A model generated the notes under the pieces. That model searched no databases. It was not told where the DNA came from and was given only the letters and a program-made list of their open reading frames with translations. DNA of 64,000 nucleotides. Origin: Ixodes scapularis. Taxonomy: Eukaryota > Arthropoda > Arachnida > Ixodida > Ixodidae. The DNA lies in the NCBI RefSeq assembly GCF_016920785.2, contig NW_024609837.1:45944745-46008744 (forward strand), given 5' to 3'. Shown piece by piece: positions 55,129 to 64,000 of this stretch. Every line of letters starts with the position of its first letter. Positions within the stretch are counted from its first letter, which is position 1. Both the position numbers and the translations under genes were made by a program.

Positions 55129-55894
55129 TAAAAAGAACTAGCGATCGTTTGTTCGTGTTAAGTGTCGCGCTTTTTACCTATTTGGAAAAGGGTACACAAG
55201 TACCTCTCAAATTTCCCCTGACACAATAATTTGGTTTTAGCTAGAAGTGTTAGAATGTTTTATTCACAATGAAAAACAAACACAAGCAGTTGAGATGCAA
55301 TGTTGCAAAATCAGGAATGAAATGACAAACTCTTGATTCATACACAAAAGTCAAAAACGGATTGTACTTGCAGTGGAAAAAATGTCCCTTTGGGGACATT
55401 TTTTCCTACCTTCCACCTGGGGCCTTTTTTTCCGGGGACATTTCTTCCGGGGACTTTTTTTCCGGGGACATTTTTTCCGGGGACGTTTTTTCCGGGGACA
55501 TTTCTTCCGAAACCCAGGAAACCAGTCAAACTTGTTTCTCAAAATGTGAACGTATTATTTTTTTCACGCTGTATATTTTTTGGTGTTTTGTTCCGATTGT
55601 CTTTTCTATATTTCTCAAGAGGACATTAAAGGAAGCGTGCGATTCTAGATTAGGTTTTGGACGTTTACTGTGGTTCTTTTGTGTTTTTTGTTCAGAATAT
55701 CCTTACAGAGTACAATGGTGCACTCTTGGGGTATAGAAGGTCTTCTTTGTGGTTGTTCGGGAAAGGGAGAAGCGTATCGGTGTGCGTTGGCGGTGACCTC
55801 GGGAGCTTGTTGTAAAAGCTGTGGACAGAATAAAATTTGTTAAATGAGTTTGAGACGTTTGTCTGTCCCCTTATTTCTGTCTTACACTTTTTTC

Positions 55895-56276
55895 TTTCAG
55901 GTTTCCTTCCCAGTCTCAGGTTTTCAACGTCATGATCAACCGAAGGATAATGAAATATACAAAATCACTGCCAAGGATAATAAACGTAGCTGTTATCCTA
56001 ACCCAGGACCCAGACGGTGTACACAGGAGAATTTCAGCAGATATGGCGGAAAGAAGTGGCTGTAGTAAGAATCATAGGGAACCTTCTGTGAGTTTTGATC
56101 TTGGTGTAGTTTACAAAATTCCTGTGAAGTGCGGTCCTTGCTATCTTGGCCAGACTGCTAGATGCATTAACGAACGACTGTGTGAACACAAGAGAGTTGT
56201 TAAAAATAACAACGAGGCTTCCGAGTCAGCCAAACAGATGTCCCGGTACGTTGATTGTTGTGTTGTGTTGCAAGGG
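55895..56276 (+). mobile_element. Penelope-like element, GIY-YIG endonuclease fragment (copy 2)
   Basis: The + strand ORF contains CSKNHREPSVSFDLGVVYKI, PVKCGPCYLGQTARCINERL and CEHK. It is better preserved than copy 1: the YLGQT-x2-CINERL core is intact. An acceptor-like tttctttcag lies at 55891-55900. The frame runs directly into a 15-bp array (56277 on), which breaks off the last segment present in copy 1. Confidence 0.87.
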
Positions 56277-56385
56277 GATCCGGTCAAAATGGTCCCGGCC
56301 AAAATGGTCCCGGTCAAAATGGTCCCGGACGAAATGATCCCGGACAGAATGGTTCCAACTGCCAACCCGGACAGAATGGTCTCAG
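56277..56385. repeat. 15-bp tandem array X
   Basis: About six units of cggtcaaaatggtcc. No inverse partner is seen in the window. It starts inside the Penelope-like reading frame. Confidence 0.88.
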
Positions 56386-56662
56386 CGTGGCATTATTTAT
56401 TTGCTGTTTGCACGTTCTTATATTTTCTACTCTTGATGGATATTAAAGACTTAAAAATAGTTTGGGAAATACTCGTCGAACACAACGCTAACCCCTTTTT
56501 ATTTTAACTAAATTGCAGTCAACTGGTTGTGCCAATGTGCCATAAATCAATACTTATATTCAATAAAAATGGCAAAAAAAAGTGAAACACGAGGGATACA
56601 GAGACACATCGTTGGCATAGTCAAATAATAAACAGGGAGCCTGGAACAGGAAGTTCTTAAGC
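56386..56662. other. no gene recognised
   Basis: AT-rich spacer between array X and the transposase fragment. Confidence 0.4.
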
Positions 56663-56878
56663 ATGGTTGGGCACTGCCATCCCACTATTTCGAGGGTGAT
56701 CGACGCTCTGCAGTCTCAACAAGCCTCTGTCGCTACGGTTCTGACACAGGAAATGGCCGGACATCTACCAAAGAAGAGGACAAAGAGAATCTACAAAGAG
56801 ATGCAGCAGCGGCTTGTAACTTTGTGCACACAGTACGTACAAGGACTCCGTCCCTTGAATGACTTTTTGAGGGGTGTG
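56663..56878 (+). mobile_element. Mutator-like (MULE) transposase C-terminal fragment
   Basis: The ORF starts VGHCHPTISRVIDALQSQQA and continues with MAGHLPKKRTKRIYKEMQQR and LNDFLRGVG. HP-I---I--L--(Q/E)-------(...)---K-(R/K) leading to a short Y-(D/N)-(F/Y)LR end is the usual C-terminus after the DDE domain of FLYWCH-type MULE transposases, as I know them. The frame runs into the arrays of element C at once. The rest of the transposase is absent. Confidence 0.62.
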
Positions 56879-56885
56879 GGGCGCG

Positions 56886-58272
56886 GCGGCGAAAAGCTCA
56901 CCGGAGAAAAGCTCACCAGAGAAAAGCTCACCGGAGAAAAGCTCACCGCAAAATTGGCAGATGGGGAGAAAAGCTCACCGGACTTTGAGCGGATGCAGAG
57001 AAAAGCTCACCGATATTTTTCTGAATTTTTTCTTAGCTTAGCAGATTTTTTATCACACCTGACAATTTAACACAACTCGAATTCGTCACTTCATTAAAAA
57101 TATATACTTGTAATATTCTTGAAGTTCACTGGGCAGATTTACTAATGCCGCAAAAATTAGTAATCAACAATTTTGTATATTAATGCAGCCGCAAGTATAA
57201 AATCAGAACATTGGACACCGGTAAGAAAGGCAACAATTTATTGATAGCTGACAGTGCGCCATCGGTAGCTATGTAAAAATAAAGAGGTTTGTTCTTTGCC
57301 AGCTAATATGAATTGCGGTGTATGAACCGCTTCAGCTCCAAAGGTTGTGCAATGCCTGATAGATAAGTAGGTGTTTGTTGATGTAATCAGTGGTGGCTAC
57401 GCTTTTTTATTTATGTTAATTTCACTAACAAAACTTTAGCTGTGAGAGCAGCTTCGTCCTGTCGTGTCTGTTGTCTTCACTCCGTCGTCGTCGTTTGAGC
57501 GGTTTTCATCATGTATAGCGTTTACCAACTCGCCCAATTCGCTACCTTACAGCATACTAGTTCCTATATAGGTCAAGAGTAACAACTGCGAGAATGTGCA
57601 GCTCTGCAGGTCATGAGTGGCTCGCCGTGGAAGGGCACTATCACATAAAAGCAATGCGTGTGGGAACACCAGCACGAACGGCTTGAAAACGTGCTTGACC
57701 GTGGAAGAAAGAAACCTCGATATCCTACTGACTGTTTTATCCTGTTTTCAAAGGTTAACAGAAACTTCATATAGAATTTCAAACACCTCATTGTTGCGCA
57801 GGCACTTTCGGATTTTCGAAATTTACAGTTTTGATTTTTAGGCTTCAAGCAGATATTATTAAGTTTTCGAACTTTTGCCTTTTCTTCAAGTTCATGAAGT
57901 TTACATCTAGGCTTTCGTTGCCTCGAGAGTAAACCCCAGAAAACACTGGCCCGCACTTACAAACTTGCGAGTAGTATTCCCAATAAGCTTTACGAATAAT
58001 ACAAAAAAGGGCATTTTCTTTTTTACCAAGCTGACCAATTTTAATGATAATAAATTGACATACGTTACCCCTGATCCAACAGCCTCCATAGCAAAAACAA
58101 ACAACAAAAAAAAAACAACAAAAAAAAAACGGGGAGCTTTTTTTCGCATACGCTCAAGGGCCGGTGAACTTTTCTCCGCATCCGCCGGGTTTTGCTGTGA
58201 GCTTTTCTCTGGTGAGCTCATCTCCGGTGAGCTATTCTCCGGTGAGCTTTTCTCCGGTGAAATTTTCTCCGG
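56886..58272. mobile_element. element C: foldback-like element with 15-bp terminal arrays
   Basis: Left array (56886-57013) has units gaaaagctcaccgga; right array (58130-58272) is its inverse. The inner edges also match as inverted repeats (gatggggagaaaagctcacc, ggactttgagcggatgcag vs gatgcggagaaaagttcacc, ggcccttgagcgtatgcg). The centre is AT-rich and carries no recognised gene. Confidence 0.82.
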
Positions 58273-58319
58273 GATTCGTAACCTCAGGCAGCGTGTGTCT
58301 CCTTGTGTGGTTGTGGAAG

Positions 58320-59238
58320 GTTCCGGAAGAAATGTCCCCGGAAAAAAACGTCCCCAGAAAAAATGTCCCCAGTACAAAGGTCCCCGGAAAATACTTCCCC
58401 GGAAAAAAAAGGCCCCAGGTGGAAAGTAGGAGAGAATGTCCTCAAAGGATTGTCTATCGCTAAGTTTTCGCCGATTCTAATGGCCTTCGGGCGGTCCTGT
58501 CAATATCCGGTCACAAATGACCTGACCCACCTAGAGGAAGAAAGGGAGACTGGGAGTCACACAAAGCAACCGAAGTAATCTATTGTGGGGCATTTTGGAA
58601 ACCCTACAATGTGTTTTTGTGTTTGCCAAAACCAAATTATCGTGTTTGCCAAAACCAAATTATCGTGTTTGCCAAAACCAAATTATTGTTTTTTTTTTGT
58701 GTCTTTTTAATTGGGAAATCAACATCTATGACACATTCAGCCAAAACCAAATTATTGTGTTTGGGGAAATTTGAGAGGTACTTGTGTACCATTTGAAAAT
58801 AGGTAAAACGCGCGACACTGTTAGCAGGAACAAGCGATCGCTAGTTATTTTGTCTCTTTTTCTCATAAAAAAGAAAAGGTTGCCATCAAAGTTATTATAG
58901 GAACTGAAAGTGCTCATTATGGGATATAATGCAGACGGTAAAATTTCCTTCCCTCTAATGCTCTTTCCAAGTAAAATGTGAAAATGCGCCGATGTCGTGT
59001 TCGCGCTAACAGTGTCGCGATGTGTATCTCGGGGAATCGTATATTTCCTAAATTGTTGGGGCCGTTTTTTTTTTTGTTTTTTTTTTACTTACCACAGGGT
59101 GCCTTTTTTCTCAAGGACATAGAACCGGACCGCCCGAAGGCCATGAGGATCCGGGAAACCCAGAGATAGAGAATCCTTTGGGGACATTGTTTCCTACTAC
59201 CCACCTGGGGCCTTTTTTTCGGGACATTTTGTGCGGAA
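58320..59238. mobile_element. element B: same family as element A, opposite orientation
   Basis: Array of 15-bp units aaaaaatgtccccgg at 58323-58412 and a shortened inverse at 59185-59238. The interior corresponds to element A (see there) without its insertion. It also has three tandem copies of ccaaaaccaaattatcgtgt plus ttg at 58624-58690. Confidence 0.82.
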
Positions 59239-59938
59239 AACGCGAACATACCGTTACACTGTTCAAGCCATTTCATCAAAATTAATTCTTCCTTGCCACA
59301 TTTTGCGCTCCCGTTCGAACTAATCAGCACTGATGCCTCACATTATGGGACAGGTGCAGTGCTCTACCAGCGTATTTCTAAAGAATTCGCTCATGAACGT
59401 TTTCTTGTGGTAGTGTACTTCATCTGTACGCCTAATAAGTCGGAATTGGATTATACGTCAACCGAAAAAGAAGAACTGGCAGTCTTGAAGGATTTCAGGT
59501 ATTTTCGGTCATATTTGCCAGGGGCTACGTTCAAGCTGTTCACAAACCACGAAGTTCCGACTCATATTCTTCACGTTATACAACCGAAAGGCCGAGTCGC
59601 GAGGTGAATCAATGAGCTTCAGCAGTTTCAGTGTGACATTATACATCGTCCTGAACTCTCGCTGACTGGCCTAGACGCCTTTTAAAGACTTATTGTACCT
59701 CTTAATGCCGACGACTAAAAAAAGTAATCCAAGCAAAGGAGTGGGAGGGAACTGAACGTTAGTTCTATAAAGATGGTAAATTCAAAGTTCATCCAATGAT
59801 TTCTACCGGTCTACAAGAATACCATGATAGCCCAGAATCTGGTGAACATGATGGATTCGAACGAACTTACAAAAAGCTCACTAAGAAGTTCACGTGGCCA
59901 AACGTGAAGCAGGATAAAAGTAAATGCATCCAGTCCTG

Positions 59939-60168
59939 AACCAAATCTAAACCAACACCCACGATTGTCTCGCTTGCCTCATCAAGCTTCACCCACCTCA
60001 CCGTTCACCCTCTTCGCCATCCCATCATCATCAACATCCCCGGTGCCCGAGCACGTCACGACCACGTGATTTCTCTTTTCGCTTTTGATTTGAGAAGAAA
60101 AGCTAAGGATGAAGAAGTTGTAGGATCATTTCATGGCCCCTTGAAACGTACAAGTAAATATCTATCTA
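59939..60168. mobile_element. SINE-like repeat F, copy 2, inserted in gypsy integrase
   Basis: The insertion separates the two halves of the integrase zinc finger. tcctg occurs at both borders (59934-59938 and 60169-60173). The 3' end has a tatctatctatc tail. It shares about 105 bp with 43549-43655. Confidence 0.72.
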
Positions 60169-60281
60169 TCCTGTCACGAATGTCAACTTCACAAGGCTAA
60201 GTTCAAGCAATCCACAAAGGTACTGACAACTCCCGAGTACTGAAAAAGCCATTTGAGTTGTGCAATTCGATTACGCAAAGT

Positions 60282-60512
60282 CAGGGTGGATCCAGAACTC
60301 CATTTTTTTTTGGGGGGGGGGGGGGGGAGGGGCGTAAAATTTGTAAGGATACTATTCTCCCATTCTTTCTTGTGCACCGGGGGGTCCACCAATGGCAAAT
60401 TGCCCTCCAAGAAGGGGGGAGGGGGGGGTCGACTTTGTTTGGGGGGGGGGGGGGGTGGCCACCCCCGTCGCCTCCCCCCCCCTCCCCCCCCCCCCATTTG
60501 GATCCGCCACTG
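60282..60512. mobile_element. hAT-type MITE with perfect 8-bp target duplication
   Basis: Starts CAGGGTGGATCCAGA and ends as the inverse of CAGTGGCGGATCCAAAT; CAGTGGCGGATCCA is a common hAT MITE terminus. Flanks are cgcaaagt on both sides (60274-60281, 60513-60520). The interior is mostly G- and C-runs. 231 bp. Confidence 0.93.
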
Positions 60513-61371
60513 CGCAAAGTTGAAAAAGAAACGTGAAGGAGCCATAACGATGTTCGTCTTTCTTCTTCGTGTTGATGGATGCACAGAGTTGTACGTAGTT
60601 CAACTACTCTACTCAAGTTACTGTAGTTTAACTACTTTTCCGAGTAGTTTAGTAACTTCCAATTACATTTTTATATCGGTAATTAGTAGTTTACTTTAAT
60701 TAATTTTTCTGAGTAACTTCTACTCAAATTACAAATTACTTTCGAATTTTAGTGGTTGTTTTGCCTGTCAACGAACATTCCTGCACAAAAGAGATAAGAT
60801 GTTGGAAGATCAGCTGATATTTGCAAAGAGGGAGAAGCATGCGCGTAGGAAAAGGGGGGGGGGGGAGGAGCAATGGTGTGGGGAGTCCGAAACTTCCCGA
60901 AAATTTTCACGAGCCCCCCACCCCCCCCCCCCCCACTCTGCAACAACACTGCTACGAGGCACGGAGAGCGAACAGACACGACGCAAGGGGATTCGAGTAA
61001 CTACGGGATTAGCGCCGAAGGCTGGCATTTCTTTGTGTCCTGAGGCTCAAAGAGACTTGGCCCATTTGAAGAAAGGTTTAGTCTCCGCTTCTCCTCGGCG
61101 TAGAAACTCTCGCCCACTACAGGAGGTGCACACACTGCATCCTCACTCAAAGGAGGCAACAAAATGCAGCACCTGCTCTGAAGCTCATCTGGTGCTCCTG
61201 TAGTTTGTGCTGTACTCGAAGAATCGCATGCTAAAGGGCCACGCAAAGGGGACCTTTTTGCGTTGCCTTCCCACCAAAAACTAAGAATATGCAGATCTTC
61301 GAAGATTCGAAGATCGTTCGAGAAAACTTAATAATTCCCCCCACGTCTTTATATAAAAAATAATAAACAAG

Positions 61372-62884
61372 CAGTGTTCGGAAGTACTCCAAGGTCATGG
61401 TACCTAAAGTACTACTGTTTAGAAAACGTGTACTTTACTTGAAGTACATTCTCTGAGCATGTACTTGTACCTTCCGACGAAAATAAAACTCCCGACTTCA
61501 GTGTACGTTCCCCGAATTTGAAAAAAAAAAAAAAATGGCGTATCGTCGTGTGAAAACGCGCTCTTTCAAGATGTCATCTGCTCATTTCTCTGAATGAAGT
61601 AATGACAGCAATACAACCGACACAAATAAGTGCCTTATACGTTGATTGTGTCGAATAGCTCGTCAGTGAGAGTACAACTACTCTGTGGCGACTTGACTTT
61701 ATACAACATTTGCTGCCATTTCCGTAAAAACTGGTGCACCTCCGATTACTTCTGGAGCAGGGATGGGCAAAATACATGCAAATATGTATCGAAATACAAA
61801 TACAAGATACTTCGTCAAAAAGTATTTAATTACAAATCTAATTACATTTCCTAAAAAGCATTTAAATACAAGATACAAATACAACCAAATTTATTTGGTC
61901 TCCTCCAAATACTTTTCCAAATACATTCCTCAAAATTTGCGTCAGCGACTTCAGGGCACCTGCAACGGGTTTCTGGGTATCTCATTTAACTTTTGCATCG
62001 CACACTCGGGAGTTAGTGTGCGAGGCTCTAGTACCGTAATAGAAATATAATCACAAAAAACAAATGTAATCAGCTTGGACGTAATAGGTGAAAAAAAAGT
62101 ACAGAGCTTCAAGCAGCTTTTTTTGTCGATTACATTTTGGTATAGACCAACAAAGAACCGAGACGACCAAGACGCGCAGCACTAGCTAGACAATTTTTTA
62201 TTGTTGCAACTCGCACCAGTTACAAAAATCTGGACGACCCGCGCACTTAGAATGTTCCAGGCAAACATATGGACGGAAATCAGGCTGGAAAGCATCACAA
62301 GTTGTCACAGGCACTTATTTAGCCAGTCTGCCTGTGAACGTCGATTTCGTCACTATTCTTGCCCTGGACTAGCACCGTAATCACAAAATCACTAAACGCT
62401 TGTGCTTATTGAGAGACACTACATTCGGTGCAGAACGTAGTTTTCTTCCTGCTCTGGACAGTGACAATAAATTTGAGAATGTATTTTCGCCCACAAAATT
62501 GTATTTAATTAGAATTGTATTTGAAATACCTACGTTTTAGTATATAAATACACACGTCAAATACATTACCCAATTTGTAATTAAATACAAATGCAAAATT
62601 CACAAAGTATTTTAAATACGTATTTCAAATACTTGTATTTGAAATACTGCCCATCCCTGCCCTGGAGCAATGCCAGTTAAAAGACACTGTATAGGGAATG
62701 AAAGGTCATCATGAAAGATCGTGTTAAAAATACTTGTACTTTAAATCTTCAAATATATTGAATTTATAGTACATTACTTCAAGTACATTGCACCCGGTGT
62801 ACTTACTTTACTTGAGACACATAACGTCTTATTTACTTTGTACTTTCCTTCAAGTACTTTTAAGATGTACTTTACGCAACACTG
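61372..62884. mobile_element. hAT-type element (middle of three nested)
   Basis: Left end CAGTGTTCGGAAGTACTCC, right end inverse of CAGTGTTGCGTAAAGTACATC. Interior ends are rich in gtactttacttgaagtacat. Flanks are taaacaag (61364-61371) and tacacaag (62885-62892), 7 of 8 identical. Confidence 0.9.
61758..62659. mobile_element. hAT-type element (innermost of three nested)
   Basis: Left end CAGGGATGGGCAAAATACAT, right end inverse of CAGGGATGGGCAGTATTTC. Subterminal aaatacaaatacaagatac repeats lie on both sides. Flanks are ttctggag and ccctggag, 6 of 8 identical. 902 bp, non-coding. Confidence 0.88.
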
Positions 62885-63335
62885 TACACAAGCAATCACT
62901 GTCTAACAAATCAAGCTCAGGCAGTGCTAAACCTCAAAGTAGAAATGACACATTTGCAGTACATAATTGACCAAACAAACAAGGAAGTACAAAACAATTA
63001 GGCACGCAGAAGCAGAACCAGCTATTTAAGCATTTCTGTGAAAAAACAAGCCGATTTATATTTGGCTAGCACAATTCCGCTGACGGATCAAAACCTATGT
63101 ACTTTCTTTTTACCAAAAAAACATATAAAAGTAACTTCAAAAGTAACTTTAAAGTAATTCACTACTTTTTTACGGTAGTTAGTAGTTTACTCAATTACTT
63201 TCCATTTGAGTAATTTCTACTCTACTCAAATTACTTTTGAGGACAATACTCAGTAACTTAAATACTTTTTTTGAGTAACTTGTACATGTCTGTGGATGCA
63301 TGAGAATGGTGGCTGCAAGGGGTGTATCTCGAAAC

Positions 63336-63558
63336 AACCCATACTTATTTGAACCCTTCTCGTTTGAACCCATTCGCAAAACGCCCTTCTCGTTTTAACC
63401 TTTCGCGTTTCGCCCCTTTCTTATTTATACCCGTCTCATTCGAACACATTCTCATTTGAACCCTTCTCGTCTGAACCCATTCGCAAAACGCCCTTCGCGT
63501 TTTAACCTTTCGCGTTTCGACCCTTTCTCATTTGAACCCGTTGTCATTTGAACACCGT
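63336..63558. repeat. 15-16-bp tandem array W
   Basis: Units of the type cccttctcgtttgaa, cccattcgcaaaacg, ccgtctcattcgaa. A block of about 95 bp (63352-63446) is repeated as a whole at 63453-63545, so the array has a higher-order period. It begins inside the gypsy integrase remnant. The matching far end, if any, lies outside the window. Confidence 0.85.
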
Positions 63559-64000
63559 AGTGAGGTATAGAAAGAAGGAAAAACAGTTGATGAAGGTTGA
63601 ACATGTAGCGAAGCGGCACCATCTCTTGCATAGCACATGAAACAATTTTCCTTATACCTGCGTGCCACCCCGTGTCTGTTGACGTAGCTACGTGGTCACA
63701 TGGTGAAGTGGTTTCAAAAGTGCTAGCGCAGATTCGGTACTTCATTTCTCTTCTGTCGCTGTATGTCGTTAAGATGTCGTCGTGTGGAGCGGATGGATCA
63801 TTGTGCTAGTCGTGTGTTATTGCTTGTAATGGCCAATTCGGGTGGTCATTTTCCCTGAAAAAAAGTTTTCCCATATCTTCGGCAAGGGCGTTCGCGTGGT
63901 CAAAGGCTGGCGGGTGCAAGCTTTTCGGGTTGCGCTTCTCAGGCGTATACCGGCAGTTTGCCAGCAGAAGTTTTCCCGAGCTCCAAGAGGTCGGGCAGCT
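63559..64000. other. no gene recognised
   Basis: The right edge of the window. Possibly the interior of the element that begins with array W, but nothing identifies it. Confidence 0.35.

Larger units (their letters stand above)
54121..55515. mobile_element. element A: foldback-like element with 15-bp terminal arrays, SINE-containing insert
   Basis: Left array (54127-54215) is built of aaaaaatgtccccgg units, 15 bp each. The right array (55376-55513) is the inverse. The inside matches 58320-59238 in opposite orientation (aaatgtccccaaaggatttt ... cttcgggcggtccggtc; taccgtttgcattatatccc; ataactttgatgacaa; aactagcgatcg...; gtacacaagtacctctcaaa). About 54470-55128 has no counterpart there and is a separate insertion. 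Confidence 0.82.
60584..63292. mobile_element. hAT-type element (outer of three nested) with perfect 8-bp target duplication
   Basis: Left end CAGAGTTGTACGTAGTTC, right end inverse of CAGACATGTACAAGTTACTC. Both subterminal regions are rich in gtaacttctactcaaatta-like sequence. Flanks are tggatgca on both sides (60576-60583, 63293-63300). It contains a second hAT (61372-62884). An ORF at 60799-61203 (PEAQRDLAHLKKGLVSASPR) may be decayed internal coding sequence; I do not recognise it. Confidence 0.92.
59290..63335 (+). mobile_element. Ty3/gypsy-type retrotransposon, RNase H and integrase remnant with four insertions
   Basis: RNase H: FELISTDASHYGTGAVLYQR (catalytic Asp in TDAS), then TEKEELAVLKDFRYFRSYL and IQPKGRVAR at 59293-59607. 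After a stop, broken frames continue, then the integrase zinc-binding segment EYHDSPESGEHDGFERTYKK ... FTWPNVKQD at 59812-59915. The Cys half of the HHCC finger (CHECQLHKAKFKQ) follows only at 60174, beyond a SINE-like insertion. Further integrase sequence resumes at 60521-60583 and again at 63301-63335, after hAT insertions; the frame across the nested hAT junction is continuous once the insertion is ignored. Stops and frameshifts show it is dead. No LTR was identified. Confidence 0.8.

Noticed and set aside
54091..58463. Pentapeptide-repeat proteins (GTFFP, EKLTG, KMVPV)
   Set aside because: The 15-bp period is a multiple of three, so repeated pentapeptides arise in any frame without stops; both strands give them.
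60189..60616. Gly/Pro-rich ORFs on both strands
   Set aside because: They come from G- and C-runs inside the hAT MITE at 60282-60512.

Overview
This is eukaryotic, almost certainly arthropod, DNA. Coding information is in short exons with GT/AG boundaries, separated by kilobases of AT-rich intron and dense mobile-element debris. The mix suggests a chelicerate, most likely an ixodid tick: a reprolysin (M12B) metalloprotease of the type expanded in ticks, Penelope-like GIY-YIG fragments, CR1/Jockey-like LINE tails, and a tRNA-Ser-derived repeat resembling tick Ruka-type SINEs. The organism assignment is inference; no rRNA or mitochondrial marker is present.

Two host genes can be read, and they converge. 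On the + strand, 2.9-11.9 kb holds five exons of a Mohawk-type TALE homeobox gene: an N-terminal exon, the homeodomain exon, an exon with the conserved segment after the homeodomain, and two acidic/basic exons, the last with a KYK..LL.RY-like motif. All four internal junctions agree in codon phase. The 3' end was not found. On the - strand, 51.3-33.2 kb holds eight exons of a reprolysin metalloprotease: prodomain, start of the catalytic domain, the zinc site HEAAHLLGVVHD split by an intron, the MSY Met-turn, and the following Cys-containing segment. All seven junctions agree in phase. The signal-peptide and C-terminal exons were not found.

The rest is mobile or satellite DNA. From 12 to 33 kb there are palindromic MITEs, hAT MITEs, a 3.1-kb element with roughly 1-kb inverted arms around a decayed transposase, a 390-bp CAA/TAA microsatellite, and three arrays of one 23-bp satellite with a CRE/E-box-rich element beside them. 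From 53 to 64 kb there is a nest of old transposons: two inverted Penelope-like fragments, elements ending in arrays of 15-bp units (several unrelated unit sequences, all with the same period), a MULE transposase tail, and a Ty3/gypsy RNase H/integrase region broken by a SINE-like insertion, a hAT MITE, three hAT elements nested inside one another, and a terminal 15-16-bp array.

The most unusual signals are the family of 15-bp-period terminal arrays (53-64 kb), the triple nested hAT insertion with readable target-site duplications, a hairpin in a Mohawk intron that matches the preceding exon in both orientations, and two copies of an element with GC-rich ~68-bp promoter-like monomers in front of an AT-hook ORF.
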